64,000 nt of DNA from Blautia_A aquisgranensis (GTDB taxonomy: Bacteria; Bacillota; Clostridia; Lachnospirales; Lachnospiraceae), in assembly GCF_040096615.1 (NCBI RefSeq), contig NZ_JBBMEJ010000005.1:1-64000 (forward strand), read 5' to 3'. Numbering within the stretch: position 1 is the stretch's first letter; each line of letters begins with the position of its first letter. A model generated the notes under the pieces. The model was given only the letters and a program-made list of their open reading frames with translations. It made no database searches and was not told the DNA's origin. A program made the position numbers and the translations under genes. This document shows, one piece after another, positions 40,911-50,603 of this stretch.

Positions 40911-43900
40911 TTATTTTACTTTGACAGAAGAAGTTTTGCTCCAGGTGGAGTAATAATTTTTCTTGCTGACGGTTTTGTATGTACGGATGCGGATGTAGTA
41001 TTTCTTGCCGCGGGTCAGTTTTTTCAGTACTGTAGATTTGGAACTGCTTTTTACGGTGACAGTTTTGGCACCCTTGAAGTTGCTTGAGGTACTGCACTGA
41101 ATCTGGTAAGCCGTAATGGATGTTACCGGTTTCCAGGATACGCTTGCCTGGCTCTTTGCAGTGGACTTCAGAGAAATACTGCCGGTGTTCAGAGGGCGTA
41201 CTGTGATTGTGAGCTTCGCAGATGCGGACTTATAATTTTTGCCTTGTGCTGCAGTAACTGTGACAGTAGCTTTTCCCGGGCTTAACGGAATGATGCTGGT
41301 ACCGGAAATCTTCACGATCTTGCTGTTGGAAGATTTTAAGGTGATCTTTCCGTCCGTTTTTTTGCTTTTGATGACTGCTGTTTTGCTGGTGCTCTGATTC
41401 AGCGTAAGAGTAGCTGCCTTTACCGTGAGTGTAGCTTTTGCGCGGGCAATCTGGAAGGTGGCTGTTTTTTTGCCTGTATAGTTTCCGGTACCTGCGACGG
41501 TAACGGTTGCAGTACCTGCATTTACATTGTTTTTGTAGGAAACCGTATAGTCAGTACCGGAAGACAGTTTCTTTCCGTTTGAGGTCACTGTGATATTTGG
41601 TTTCTTTTCGGTTCCATCGTAAGTAAAAGAGGATGCGGAAAGCTGAACTGTACACTTGTTGAGAGCATTTGCCGTGATCTTAAATGTTTTGGTGAGCGTT
41701 CCGGAGTAATTGCCCTTGCCTGTGATAGTAACGGAAGCGGTGCCTGCATTCACATTGTTGCGATAGGACAGAGTATAATGAGTGCCTTCTGTTAAAGTAT
41801 TGCCGTTACACTTTACGGTTACAGCAGGTTTTTTTGCTGTGCCATCATAGATCAGCGTTTCATCAGAAAGTGAGACATCGCAGTTACTGATATTGCCATA
41901 GCTGATATAAAAGGTAGTGGTAAAATATCCGCGGTAATTTCCGATACCTGTGATACCTGCGCGTGCTCTTCCGGGGGCTGTGTTGTATTTATATTCTACA
42001 GTGAAATCTTTGCCCTCGACCAGGGTATTGCCTTCGTTGACGATGGTTACCTTTGGCTCTGCCGGTTTACCGTCATAGATGCAGGTGCTTGGCGTAAGGG
42101 TGCAGGTAGTGTTGGTGGTAAGGATGGACATAGTCTTGATCGTATATTTTCTCGTTACACTGCCGGTATATTTACCAATTCCGGTGAAGGTCATGGTAAA
42201 AGTACCTGCGTTGATCGTGTCTCCGCTGACTGTAACCGTATAGTCTGTATCCTTTTGCAGAGTAAGACCGGAACGGTATATATGTACATCTGGGGTTTTG
42301 TCTGTACCGTTATAATATCCGACATACTCATTAGAAAAAGTGAATACATCTTCACTTAACATATCCACATATAATTCAGAGGTGAATACAGCATCCGGAT
42401 TATATTTGGACTGAATAGTAAGCGTGGCTTTGCCGGGCTTTTGTGGGGTGATGACAGCAGCGCCGCCAGTGGTCTGGTTTACAGAAACAACATTTTCATC
42501 TGAACTGGAAATGATACAGTCAGACAGAAAATCGCTATCATTGGGGTAATCACCGGAAAACCAGCTCAGGCGGGTGATCGTATAGCTGAGTCCCATATTC
42601 AGAAAATCGCTTTTTTCCAGAGTCCGGTAACTGGAACCGGAAGGAGTGATACGGGCAGTGACCTTTGAAGGAACGACAGCTTTGGAAGAAATGCCGCAGA
42701 CACGACAGGTCTTGTCAATCTGATAGTTTTCTATAGTCGTGCCATATACATATTTGTGCCCGTTCTCGATTCGCACAGCATTGTTGGAAGAAAGATCGGA
42801 CAGATTGATCTCATAAAAAGTATTGTGGCTGTTTTTCCATGTGTACCAGATCAGTTTTCCATTAATAATAGAAGGAACGCAGTCGGAAAGATTTCCGGCC
42901 ATCTTGTAAGTAGAGCCGACCTGCTGACCAGTTCCGTCGATCGCGGTATAGTAAACGTAGCCGTTACTGGACCAGAGAAGTACGAAGCTGTTGTTGCCGG
43001 TTTTTACCAGATGTGGTGTGGAAGCACTGTCAGAAGTGCCGGCATAATTGGAAAAATAGCGTACAACAGGAGTGCCTCCGGATTTGGATACAGAGGAAAT
43101 AAATACATTTCTGGAGTTATTGTCCGCATCATAGTTTCCGGCAGCCAGGTAGGAACTGTCAGAATATTCAAATGCACCCAGAGATGCGCCTGTATAGTTG
43201 TTTCCTGTAGATCCGGGGAACGTCATAAGGTCGATTTCTTTACATGGAGTTGAAAAATAATTAGGAACAAAGGAACCATTGCTGATGTCTGTTACATATT
43301 GAAGAACTGCAATGGCACGAGGATAAGCGTCGCCATGATCGCAGCCCAGAAGAGTTCCGTTGTCAATCTGAATAAACTGGTTAAAGGAATGACTGACATA
43401 GCCCAGATTTGTATTACTGACACCGGTAAAACTATCCACAATGGACATTTTGGAAGTATCCACGGAGAAGGTTACATTGGCCTGATGTCCGTTGTACATT
43501 TCGTGGCAGGTACGAACGAACAAATATTTTCCGTAGGATGTTATACGCGCAGAGCCTGCATCAAAGGGGTAAGTGGTATTTGCGCCAAAAAGACCGCAGG
43601 AGCCCTGGGATTTCCAGTCTTTGGAATATCTGCTTACCCGATAGACTTCTTTGGTATCGTCTTTTTCAGTGTTGTTTGCACCGGTGAGGATATAATAGCT
43701 GTCACCAGTTTCGTAAAAAGCACCGAATACAGGCAGTGAGAGATCAAGTGTCATGGTTTTCTTAAGATTGTATCCGGAATCGTAGTATTCAATCAGAAGT
43801 TTACCATCAATGGCATCGTTCTGAACGCGCATAAGGTAACCATCCGGACTTGTTGTGAGATAAGATTCCACAGGAGAGGACCAGTTGGTATAATTCTGAT

Positions 43901-44411
43901 TTTCGAGATTGCTGCCTTCGTAGATCGTGCAGGTGGTGGATACGGAGTCAGATATCGGAATATCTGCTTCTACAACAGAGTTTCTTTTTGCCATGCGGGC
44001 TTCTGCAGAATTATCCAGAATGCCAGCCTGTACCCCTTCTTCTCCGGATGAAAAAACATCGTTTTCATCAGAATCAGAAAAAGTTTCTTCTTCATCGCCG
44101 GTACTGAAATTGTCTTCCACAGAAGCGGCATCAGGGCTGTCAGCTGTGTCGGCGGGTTCAGAAGCTTCCGGTGTCTGGAAAAGATCCTCGGCCGGTTCTT
44201 CCGGCGTATCTGTACTGTCGGAGTCAGGAGTTTCTTCAGAAGAGATATCTTCAGAGATATCTTCAGAGATATCAGAAGGTGTCTCTGCGACTGTGCTTTC
44301 ATCCGCAGAAAATGCTTCCGCAGAAAAATCAGCTGCACTTACAGGGACAGAAGTGCCCAGCATACATGCAGAAAGAAAAATCGACAGTACTTGTGCTTTT
44401 TTGTTTTTCAT
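40911..44411 (-). CDS. Large secreted surface protein with MBG-like repeats, BIG2-like and Fn3 domains
   Basis: A 1166-residue exported protein. Residues 1-27 are a signal peptide ending VPVSAAD; about 28-150 is a Ser/Glu/Asp/Thr-rich stretch, including a 12-bp tandem repeat (EDIS, three copies). About 150-600 shows repeated short beta-rich blocks that I cannot assign; a propeller is possible. A BIG2-like domain (about 615-690) follows, then four MBG-like repeats (about 690-990; YDGT/KKP...NAGTA...GNYTG pattern), another BIG2-like domain and a C-terminal Fn3 domain. No LPXTG, SLH or choline-binding anchor is seen. AAGGAGG precedes the start. Probably adhesive, but the ligand is unknown. It is enclosed by tRNA-Leu direct repeats. 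Confidence 0.8.
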   Translation of the reverse strand: MKNKKAQVLSIFLSACMLGTSVPVSAADFSAEAFSADESTVAETPSDISEDISEDISSEETPDSDSTDTPEEPAEDLFQTPEASEPADTADSPDAASVEDNFSTGDEEETFSDSDENDVFSSGEEGVQAGILDNSAEARMAKRNSVVEADIPISDSVSTTCTIYEGSNLENQNYTNWSSPVESYLTTSPDGYLMRVQNDAIDGKLLIEYYDSGYNLKKTMTLDLSLPVFGAFYETGDSYYILTGANNTEKDDTKEVYRVSRYSKDWKSQGSCGLFGANTTYPFDAGSARITSYGKYLFVRTCHEMYNGHQANVTFSVDTSKMSIVDSFTGVSNTNLGYVSHSFNQFIQIDNGTLLGCDHGDAYPRAIAVLQYVTDISNGSFVPNYFSTPCKEIDLMTFPGSTGNNYTGASLGAFEYSDSSYLAAGNYDADNNSRNVFISSVSKSGGTPVVRYFSNYAGTSDSASTPHLVKTGNNSFVLLWSSNGYVYYTAIDGTGQQVGSTYKMAGNLSDCVPSIINGKLIWYTWKNSHNTFYEINLSDLSSNNAVRIENGHKYVYGTTIENYQIDKTCRVCGISSKAVVPSKVTARITPSGSSYRTLEKSDFLNMGLSYTITRLSWFSGDYPNDSDFLSDCIISSSDENVVSVNQTTGGAAVITPQKPGKATLTIQSKYNPDAVFTSELYVDMLSEDVFTFSNEYVGYYNGTDKTPDVHIYRSGLTLQKDTDYTVTVSGDTINAGTFTMTFTGIGKYTGSVTRKYTIKTMSILTTNTTCTLTPSTCIYDGKPAEPKVTIVNEGNTLVEGKDFTVEYKYNTAPGRARAGITGIGNYRGYFTTTFYISYGNISNCDVSLSDETLIYDGTAKKPAVTVKCNGNTLTEGTHYTLSYRNNVNAGTASVTITGKGNYSGTLTKTFKITANALNKCTVQLSASSFTYDGTEKKPNITVTSNGKKLSSGTDYTVSYKNNVNAGTATVTVAGTGNYTGKKTATFQIARAKATLTVKAATLTLNQSTSKTAVIKSKKTDGKITLKSSNSKIVKISGTSIIPLSPGKATVTVTAAQGKNYKSASAKLTITVRPLNTGSISLKSTAKSQASVSWKPVTSITAYQIQCSTSSNFKGAKTVTVKSSSKSTVLKKLTRGKKYYIRIRTYKTVSKKNYYSTWSKTSSVKVK

Positions 44412-44550
44412 ATGTGCCTCCTTTTAGTATGTTTTTGAGCATAAACCCAATTATATTTTACTACAAAGAAATAAAATTTGCTCGAATATTGTTGGAAAAA
44501 GAAGAAAAGAGGGAGAACAAACGGAAAAAATCACAAATTCAGAAAAAAAC

Positions 44551-44725
44551 AAAAAAAGTGTTGACATATGAGAATCGCTTTGCTATACTATCACTTGTCG
44601 CGAGGGAGAAAATAAAAAATCCCAAGGAAATGCGGTCATGCGGAAGTGTCGGAACTGGCAGACGAGCAAGACTAAGGATCTTGTGAGCATTGCGCTCGTG
44701 TGGGTTCAAGTCCCATCTTCCGCAT
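44551..44725 (+). repeat. Direct repeat copy 2: tRNA-Leu promoter plus tRNA unit
   Basis: Partner of 40594-40767, with TTGACA (44561-44566), 17 bases, TATACT (44584-44589). The five bases before this tRNA differ from copy 1, whereas those before tRNA copy 3 (GAAATGCGATA) match copy 1. This suggests copy 1 is a recombinant of an ancestral promoter-tRNA-tRNA unit. Confidence 0.9.
44640..44724 (+). tRNA. tRNA-Leu(AAG), copy 2
   Basis: Identical over all 85 bases to copies 1 and 3; anticodon AAG in loop CTAAGGA; no encoded CCA. First gene of a two-tRNA unit. Confidence 0.95.
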
Positions 44726-44751
44726 TGGAAATTTCCAATGAAATGCGATAT

Positions 44752-44836
44752 GCGGAAGTGTCGGAACTGGCAGACGAGCAAGACTAAGGATCTTGTGAGC
44801 ATTGCGCTCGTGTGGGTTCAAGTCCCATCTTCCGCA
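44752..44836 (+). tRNA. tRNA-Leu(AAG), copy 3
   Basis: Identical to copies 1 and 2. It lies 27 bases after copy 2, with a short TTGGAAATTTCCAA palindrome between that may help processing, and is followed by a terminator. Confidence 0.95.
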
Positions 44837-44847
44837 TGACTTTGAGG

Positions 44848-44875
44848 CAGAGCTGTGAATCGCAGCTCTGTTTTT
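44848..44875 (+). terminator. Terminator of the tRNA-Leu pair
   Basis: CAGAGCTG (44848-44855) and CAGCTCTG (44863-44870) form a perfect stem followed by T5. Confidence 0.9.
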
Positions 44876-44898
44876 GACTATACGAAATTATTTTACAT

Positions 44899-44926
44899 TT
44901 GATTTTGCGCCCGTTTCATATATAAT
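44899..44926 (+). promoter_or_regulatory. Possible promoter of the dgt-dnaG-rpoD operon
   Basis: TTGATT (44899-44904), 16 bases, TATAAT (44921-44926). The 160-base leader holds a small ATTGG/CCAAT hairpin followed by T6 (about 44954-44977), which might act as an attenuator, and a second TATAAT near 45026 without a clear -35. Confidence 0.5.
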
Positions 44927-45083
44927 ATGAGAATTTTGGACATCTTCAGGTCGGATTGGACCATAAAACCAATATTTTTTGAATTTTTTTTTGAGAAAAG
45001 AGGAATTTGCGGTTTTGTGTAGAATATAATTAACAGAGGGTATTTTTATCGCCGTTGTTTGTCAGACTGTGGAGGAAGTGCTT

Positions 45084-46094
45084 ATGAATATCAGAGAGAG
45101 CATGGAACAGAGAGAACGGGAGCTTTTGAGCCCTTTTGCTTCGCATAGTGCAGATACGAGAGGACGGGACAGACCGGAAGAGGAATGCGATGTGCGGACT
45201 GCGTATCAGAGAGACAGAGACCGGATCCTTCATTGTAAGGCATTTCGCCGTATGAAGGATAAGACACAGGTGTTTCTGGCACCCCAGGGGGATCATTACC
45301 GGACCAGGCTGACACACACGCTTGAGGTATCGCAGATCGCCCGGACCATTGCCAAGGCACTTCGCCTGAATGAGGATCTTGTGGAAGCGATTGCATTGGG
45401 ACATGATCTGGGACATACACCTTTCGGACATGCCGGTGAGAGAGCACTTGACCAGATACATCCGGGAGGCTTTGCCCACTATAAACAGAGCGTCCGGGTT
45501 GTGGAGGTACTGGAGAAAAATGGAAACGGGCTGAATCTTACATGGGAAGTGAGAGATGGAATCAGGAATCACCGAACCAGCGGGAATCCAACCACGCTGG
45601 AAGGACAGGTTGTACGTTTTTCGGATAAGATCGCTTATATCCATCATGATATGGATGATGCTCAGCGTGCAGGAATCATAACTGAGGATGATATTCCGAT
45701 CACCATGCGGACCTTTCTGGGCTATACCACGAGAGAACGACTGAATACCTTCGTACATAATATTATAGAGAACAGTATGGATAAGGACAGCATCTCCATG
45801 TCGCCGGATGTTTTTGAGGCGATGATGGAACTTCGGGCACTGATGTTCCGGAATGTTTATGAGAATCCGGTTGCCAAGAAGGAAGAGGATAAAGCAGCCA
45901 AGATGCTGACTAAGCTGTACGAATATTATATAGAACACCCGGATGCCATGTCACGGGAATACCGGGAGCTGACAGAATACCGGGGTGTTTCAAAAGGACA
46001 GGCTGTGTGTGATTATATTTCAGGAATGACGGATCAGTATTCCATGGAGAAATTCCGGGAGATATACATACCGAAGGCTTGGGAGATATATTAA
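45084..46094 (+). CDS. dgt: Deoxyguanosinetriphosphate triphosphohydrolase-like HD protein
   Basis: A 336-residue HD-domain hydrolase that removes triphosphate from dGTP or other dNTPs. The metal site is visible: AFRRMKDKTQVF, TRLTHTLEVSQIART (His), LGHDLGHTPFGHAGERAL (the HD pair) and DKIAYIHHDMDD. Dgt-like proteins upstream of dnaG-rpoD are common in Firmicutes. The start at 45084 has GGAGGAAG upstream; the GTG at 45069 lies before that site. It ends 19 bp before dnaG. Confidence 0.9.
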   Translation: MNIRESMEQRERELLSPFASHSADTRGRDRPEEECDVRTAYQRDRDRILHCKAFRRMKDKTQVFLAPQGDHYRTRLTHTLEVSQIARTIAKALRLNEDLVEAIALGHDLGHTPFGHAGERALDQIHPGGFAHYKQSVRVVEVLEKNGNGLNLTWEVRDGIRNHRTSGNPTTLEGQVVRFSDKIAYIHHDMDDAQRAGIITEDDIPITMRTFLGYTTRERLNTFVHNIIENSMDKDSISMSPDVFEAMMELRALMFRNVYENPVAKKEEDKAAKMLTKLYEYYIEHPDAMSREYRELTEYRGVSKGQAVCDYISGMTDQYSMEKFREIYIPKAWEIY

Positions 46095-46113
46095 ACAGAA
46101 AAGAGGGATAAGT

Positions 46114-47907
46114 ATGCGCTATTCAGATGACATCATAGAAGAAGTCCGGATGAAAAATGACATTGTAGACGTAATATCCCAGTATGTGAAACTGACCAGG
46201 AAGGGAAGCTCCTATTTTGGACTGTGCCCTTTCCATAACGAAAAAACTCCCTCCTTTTCCGTGACGCCATCCAAGCAGATGTATTACTGCTTTGGCTGCG
46301 GCGCAGGAGGAAACGTATACAATTTTATCATGGAATATGAGAACTATTCCTTTGGAGAGGCACTTTCCCACCTGGCGGACCGGGCTGGGGTAGAGCTTCC
46401 GAAGATCGAATATTCCAGGGAAGCAAGAGAAAAAGCAGAGCAGAGGGCAACGCTTCTGGAGATCAATAAACTGGCTGCACAGTATTTTTATTATCAGTTG
46501 CGGCGTGAGAGCGGAAAAACAGCGTATGGGTATCTTACAGGCAGGGGACTTTCGGACGAGACCATCCGCAAGTTTGGACTGGGCTATTCGGATAAATACA
46601 GTGATGATCTGTATAAATATCTGAAAAGCAAGGGCTACAGCGATGAGCTTCTCAGGGAATCCGGGCTGTTTAATGTGGATGAACGGCGGGGAATGTACGA
46701 CAAGTTCTGGAATCGTGTGATCTTTCCCATCATGGATGTAAATAACCGTGTGATCGGATTTGGTGGCCGTGTTATGGGAGATGGCAAGCCGAAATATCTA
46801 AACTCTCCGGAGACGAAGATCTTTGATAAGAGTCGGAACCTGTATGGCCTGAATGTTGCGCGTACCACAAGAAAAAACTATCTCATTCTCTGTGAGGGCT
46901 ATATGGATGTGATTGCCATGCATCAGGCAGGTTTTACCAATGCGGTAGCTTCTCTTGGAACGGCGCTGACTTCCGGTCATGCAAGTCTTGTGAAACGCTA
47001 CACGAAAGAAGTACTTCTTCTTTATGACAGTGACGGTGCAGGAATCCGGGCAGCACTCCGGGCAATCCCGATTTTGCGCGAAGCAGGAGTGACTTCAAGA
47101 GTTGTAAGCCTGAAGCCCTGGAAGGATCCGGATGAGTTTATCAAGAACGAAGGGGCAGAAGCCTTTGAGGAACGGCTGGAACATGCCATGGATAGTTTTA
47201 TGTTCCGTGTGCACATTGCGGAACAGGATTTTTCCATGGAAACCCCTCAGGGGCAGAATCAGTTTTTTGAGCGGTGTGCCGAGATGCTTCTGGAGCTTTC
47301 TGATGAACTGGAAAGGAATCTTTATATAGAAGCAATCGTAAAAGAATACGGTCGGCTTGGTGTGGGAACTGAGGATATCCGCAAGCGAGTCAATATGCTG
47401 GCCATGAAAGGAACACCGGCCGAGAAGCGTGTTCAGCCGAAATCCGGCACGCCGGAGACGAAGAAGAAGGAATCCGCAGCAGATAAGGCACAGAAGCTGA
47501 TGCTCACCTGGCTGGTGAACTATCCTGGGATTTTTAATGAGGTGGAGAAATATATCTCACCGTCAGATTTTGTAGTGCCATTGTATAAACAGGTGGCACA
47601 GATGTTGTTTGATCAGCATAAAGAAGGAGAGACCAATCCGGGAAAACTTCTCAATGCGTTTACAGACAGCGAAGATCAGAGAGAAGTGGCATCACTTTTT
47701 AACGCTACCATTCATCTGGAAAATGAGGGAGAGCAGCAGAGAGCTTTTTCCGATGCGCTTCTTCGTATCAAGGAGGAAAGCCTCAAAGAAAAGAACCGTA
47801 CCTGGGATCCGTCGGATATGGCGGGACTCCAGGAACTGATAAAGGCCAAAAAAGAACTGGAAGACCTTGGAAGAAAGCGGCAGCAGCTGCATATTTCTTT
47901 CAATTAA
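46114..47907 (+). CDS. dnaG: DNA primase
   Basis: A 597-residue primase. The N-terminal zinc ribbon (CPFHNEKTPSFSV to YYCFGCGAGG, about residues 39-65) is followed by the RNA polymerase domain, with EGYMDVIAMHQAGF and the TOPRIM metal residues in LLYDSDGAG (about 306-314). A C-terminal helicase-binding domain comes after a charged linker (about 435-460). It belongs to the classic primase-sigma operon. Confidence 0.96.
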   Translation: MRYSDDIIEEVRMKNDIVDVISQYVKLTRKGSSYFGLCPFHNEKTPSFSVTPSKQMYYCFGCGAGGNVYNFIMEYENYSFGEALSHLADRAGVELPKIEYSREAREKAEQRATLLEINKLAAQYFYYQLRRESGKTAYGYLTGRGLSDETIRKFGLGYSDKYSDDLYKYLKSKGYSDELLRESGLFNVDERRGMYDKFWNRVIFPIMDVNNRVIGFGGRVMGDGKPKYLNSPETKIFDKSRNLYGLNVARTTRKNYLILCEGYMDVIAMHQAGFTNAVASLGTALTSGHASLVKRYTKEVLLLYDSDGAGIRAALRAIPILREAGVTSRVVSLKPWKDPDEFIKNEGAEAFEERLEHAMDSFMFRVHIAEQDFSMETPQGQNQFFERCAEMLLELSDELERNLYIEAIVKEYGRLGVGTEDIRKRVNMLAMKGTPAEKRVQPKSGTPETKKKESAADKAQKLMLTWLVNYPGIFNEVEKYISPSDFVVPLYKQVAQMLFDQHKEGETNPGKLLNAFTDSEDQREVASLFNATIHLENEGEQQRAFSDALLRIKEESLKEKNRTWDPSDMAGLQELIKAKKELEDLGRKRQQLHISFN

Positions 47908-47946
47908 GGATAAAATATAAACACTATATGGAGGTATAGAGCACCT

Positions 47947-49074
47947 ATGGAAATGAATATGGCAAAATTCAGCGAGAAACTTGTAGAGCTTCTTGAACTT
48001 GCAAAAAAGAAAAAGAATGTGCTGGAATATCAGGAGATCAGCGATTTCTTCAAGGATTCCCCACTGGAAGTAGACCAGATGGAGAAGGTTTTTGATTTCC
48101 TTGAGGCCAGCGGTGTGGATGTTCTCCGTATCACAGATAACAGTGGTGACGAACTCCTCCTTGATAATGATATGGATATGGATGGTATTGAGGATGAGGA
48201 AGAGGTAGAGCTTGACAAAATCGACCTTTCCGTACCGGAAGGTGTCAGCATCGAGGATCCGGTCCGTATGTACCTGAAAGAGATCGGTAAAGTCAGCCTG
48301 TTAAGTGCTGATGAGGAGATCGAACTTGCCAAAAGAATGGAAAAGGGCGATGAGGCTGCCAAGAAACGTCTGGCAGAGGCGAACCTTCGTCTTGTTGTCA
48401 GCATTGCGAAGCGTTATGTGGGACGTGGAATGCTGTTCCTTGACCTGATCCAGGAAGGTAACCTTGGACTTATCAAGGCTGTTGAGAAATTTGATTACCG
48501 AAAAGGTTATAAATTCAGTACCTATGCAACATGGTGGATCCGTCAGGCCATCACAAGAGCGATCGCTGACCAGGCACGTACCATTCGTATTCCGGTGCAC
48601 ATGGTTGAGACGATCAACAAGCTGATCCGTGTTTCCCGTCAGCTGCTTCAGGAGCTTGGACGTGAACCTACGCCGGAGGAGATCGCAGAGGAGATGGATA
48701 TGCCGGTAGATCGTGTACGTGAGATCCTTAAGATTTCCCAGGAGCCGGTATCTCTGGAAACTCCGATCGGTGAGGAGGAAGACAGCCATCTTGGAGATTT
48801 CATTCAGGATGACAATGTACCGGTTCCTGCAGATGCAGCTGCCTTTACTCTTCTTAAGGAGCAGCTTGTGGAGGTTTTAAGCACACTGACAGACCGTGAG
48901 CAGAAGGTTCTCCGTCTTCGTTTCGGACTGGACGACGGACGTGCCAGAACTCTGGAAGAGGTTGGTAAGGAATTTAATGTTACAAGAGAGCGTATCCGTC
49001 AGATCGAGGCAAAAGCTCTGCGTAAGCTGCGTCATCCCAGCCGCAGCCGCAAGCTGAAGGATTACCTTGACTAA
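47947..49074 (+). CDS. rpoD: RNA polymerase primary sigma factor
   Basis: A 375-residue sigma-70 of the SigA type. A short region 1.1 is followed by an acidic stretch (about 65-90), region 1.2 (EDPVRMYLKEIG), region 2 (AEANLRLVVSIAKRYVGRG, FSTYATWWIRQAITRA), region 3, and region 4 with the -35 helix-turn-helix (TLEEVGKEFNVTRERIRQIE). The TTGACA/TATAAT promoters in this window fit it. GGAGG lies 12 bases before ATG 47947; ATG 47959 (MAKFSEKL) is an alternative. Confidence 0.96.
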   Translation: MEMNMAKFSEKLVELLELAKKKKNVLEYQEISDFFKDSPLEVDQMEKVFDFLEASGVDVLRITDNSGDELLLDNDMDMDGIEDEEEVELDKIDLSVPEGVSIEDPVRMYLKEIGKVSLLSADEEIELAKRMEKGDEAAKKRLAEANLRLVVSIAKRYVGRGMLFLDLIQEGNLGLIKAVEKFDYRKGYKFSTYATWWIRQAITRAIADQARTIRIPVHMVETINKLIRVSRQLLQELGREPTPEEIAEEMDMPVDRVREILKISQEPVSLETPIGEEEDSHLGDFIQDDNVPVPADAAAFTLLKEQLVEVLSTLTDREQKVLRLRFGLDDGRARTLEEVGKEFNVTRERIRQIEAKALRKLRHPSRSRKLKDYLD

Positions 49075-49792
49075 GAATTTATCCGTACAGCTTTCCAGGC
49101 GTCTTATGGCCATTGCCGGTATGGTAACAAACGGAAACCGGCTGGCAGACGTGGGATGTGACCATGGATATCTGTCGATCTACCTTGTCAGTGAGAAGAG
49201 AGTACCGACGGCGATCGCCATGGATGTACGTCCGGGACCGCTTTCAGGAGCAAAAGAGAACATTACCCGCTATGGTCTTGCGGATTACATAGAGACCCGT
49301 TTAAGCGATGGACTTGAGGGGCTTGAGCCGGGTGAAGGTGATACCTTGGTGATCGCAGGAATGGGCGGTCCTCTTATGGAACGGATATTAAATGATGGAG
49401 CGAAGGTCCGGGAGGGGTTTCAGGAACTGATCCTGCAGCCCCAGTCGGACCTTCCTCATTTCCGGTATTTTCTTTCGGAGATCGGCTGGGAGATCATCCA
49501 GGAAGAAATGATAAAGGAAGACGGAAAATTTTATCCCATGATGAAGGCTGTGCGAAACAAAACAGAAAAAAAATTAATTTATACAGAAGAAGAGGCATGG
49601 TTTGGTCCCCTTCTTCTGAAAGAACGCCATCCTGTTCTGAAAGAATATCTTCAGAGAGAGGCGTCTATCCGTGAAAAAATACTCAAAAATCTTTCAAAGG
49701 CACCATCTGTATCTGCGAAAGACCGTCTTGCAGAGGTAAAGGAGGAAATGGAGCTGATAAATACAGCTCTTAAACGATATGAAGGCATATGA
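49067..49792 (+). CDS. trmK: tRNA (adenine-22-N1)-methyltransferase
   Basis: A 241-residue SAM-dependent methylase of the TrmK/YqfN family (COG2384), which methylates A22 in the tRNA D-arm. The SAM motif is LADVGCDHGYLSIYLV (about residues 26-41), followed by the catalytic-region GMGGPLMERIL and LILQPQSDLPHFRYFL. It starts with TTG at 49067, inside the last codons of rpoD, with GAAGG upstream, so it is coupled to rpoD. It overlaps the next gene by 14 bp. Confidence 0.92.
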   Translation: MTKNLSVQLSRRLMAIAGMVTNGNRLADVGCDHGYLSIYLVSEKRVPTAIAMDVRPGPLSGAKENITRYGLADYIETRLSDGLEGLEPGEGDTLVIAGMGGPLMERILNDGAKVREGFQELILQPQSDLPHFRYFLSEIGWEIIQEEMIKEDGKFYPMMKAVRNKTEKKLIYTEEEAWFGPLLLKERHPVLKEYLQREASIREKILKNLSKAPSVSAKDRLAEVKEEMELINTALKRYEGI

Positions 49793-50561
49793 ACTGATCG
49801 AATGGCTGAATGAACATCATCCGCAGAAATTTGCGGAGGAATGGGATAATGTAGGGCTTCTGGTTGGCGATGACCAGAAAGAGGTCTCCCATGTATTTCT
49901 TGCACTGGATCTTACAGAGCCGGTGCTTGATGAAGCAGTGGCAGCAGGTGCGGATATGATCCTGACCCATCATCCTATGATCTTTTCCGGGATCAAGAAA
50001 ATCAACAATCATACATTTACCGGAAGAAAGATCCTTCGTCTGATCCGGGAGGATATTCCGTATTTTGCCATGCACACCAATTATGATGTGATCGGAATGG
50101 CAGATTTAAGTGCGAATTATCTGAAACTTCAGGATACCAAGGTGCTCTCTGTTACGGATGAATCAGGAGAACAGCAGGAGGGATTTGGAAGAGTCGGAAA
50201 GCTCCCGCATCCCATGACACTTGCCGAGTTTGGAAAATATGTAAAAGCATGCAATGGTCTTGCAGATGTACGGGTCTATGGAGATCTGGATCGAAAAATC
50301 GAGACAGTGGCGATCTGTACAGGAAGCGGAAAGAGCATGATACGGGATGTGATGGCGGCAGGCGCCGATGTGTATGTGACCGGCGATATTGATTATCATA
50401 CGGCAATCGATACCATGGCCGACGGACTTGCGATTGTAGACGCAGGACATTACGGAACGGAATATATTTTTGCGGAAGCAATGGAAAAAGAGCTTAAAAA
50501 AGCTTTTCCCAAGCTTAAGACAACCTGCGCGAGTGTGAAAAATCCATATACTGTTTTGTAA
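49779..50561 (+). CDS. Nif3-like dinuclear metal centre protein
   Basis: A 260-residue NIF3/YqfO-type protein, the shorter form without the central insert. The metal-binding residues are visible in MILTHHPMIFSG, AMHTNYD and the C-terminal VDAGHYGTEYIF. Relatives are annotated as GTP cyclohydrolase I type 2 on limited evidence; the biological role is unsettled. The conserved rpoD-trmK-nif3 order holds here, with its start inside trmK. Confidence 0.9.
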   Translation: MKAYELIEWLNEHHPQKFAEEWDNVGLLVGDDQKEVSHVFLALDLTEPVLDEAVAAGADMILTHHPMIFSGIKKINNHTFTGRKILRLIREDIPYFAMHTNYDVIGMADLSANYLKLQDTKVLSVTDESGEQQEGFGRVGKLPHPMTLAEFGKYVKACNGLADVRVYGDLDRKIETVAICTGSGKSMIRDVMAAGADVYVTGDIDYHTAIDTMADGLAIVDAGHYGTEYIFAEAMEKELKKAFPKLKTTCASVKNPYTVL

Positions 50562-50603
50562 ATATAGATCATATTAAAATATAAGCCTGTGGAGGTGATC
50601 GTT

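Noticed and set aside
40594..44840. Integrated mobile element at a tRNA gene
   Set aside because: There is no integrase, excisionase or att-like 3'-end duplication; the repeats cover promoter plus tRNA, so simple homologous exchange explains them better.
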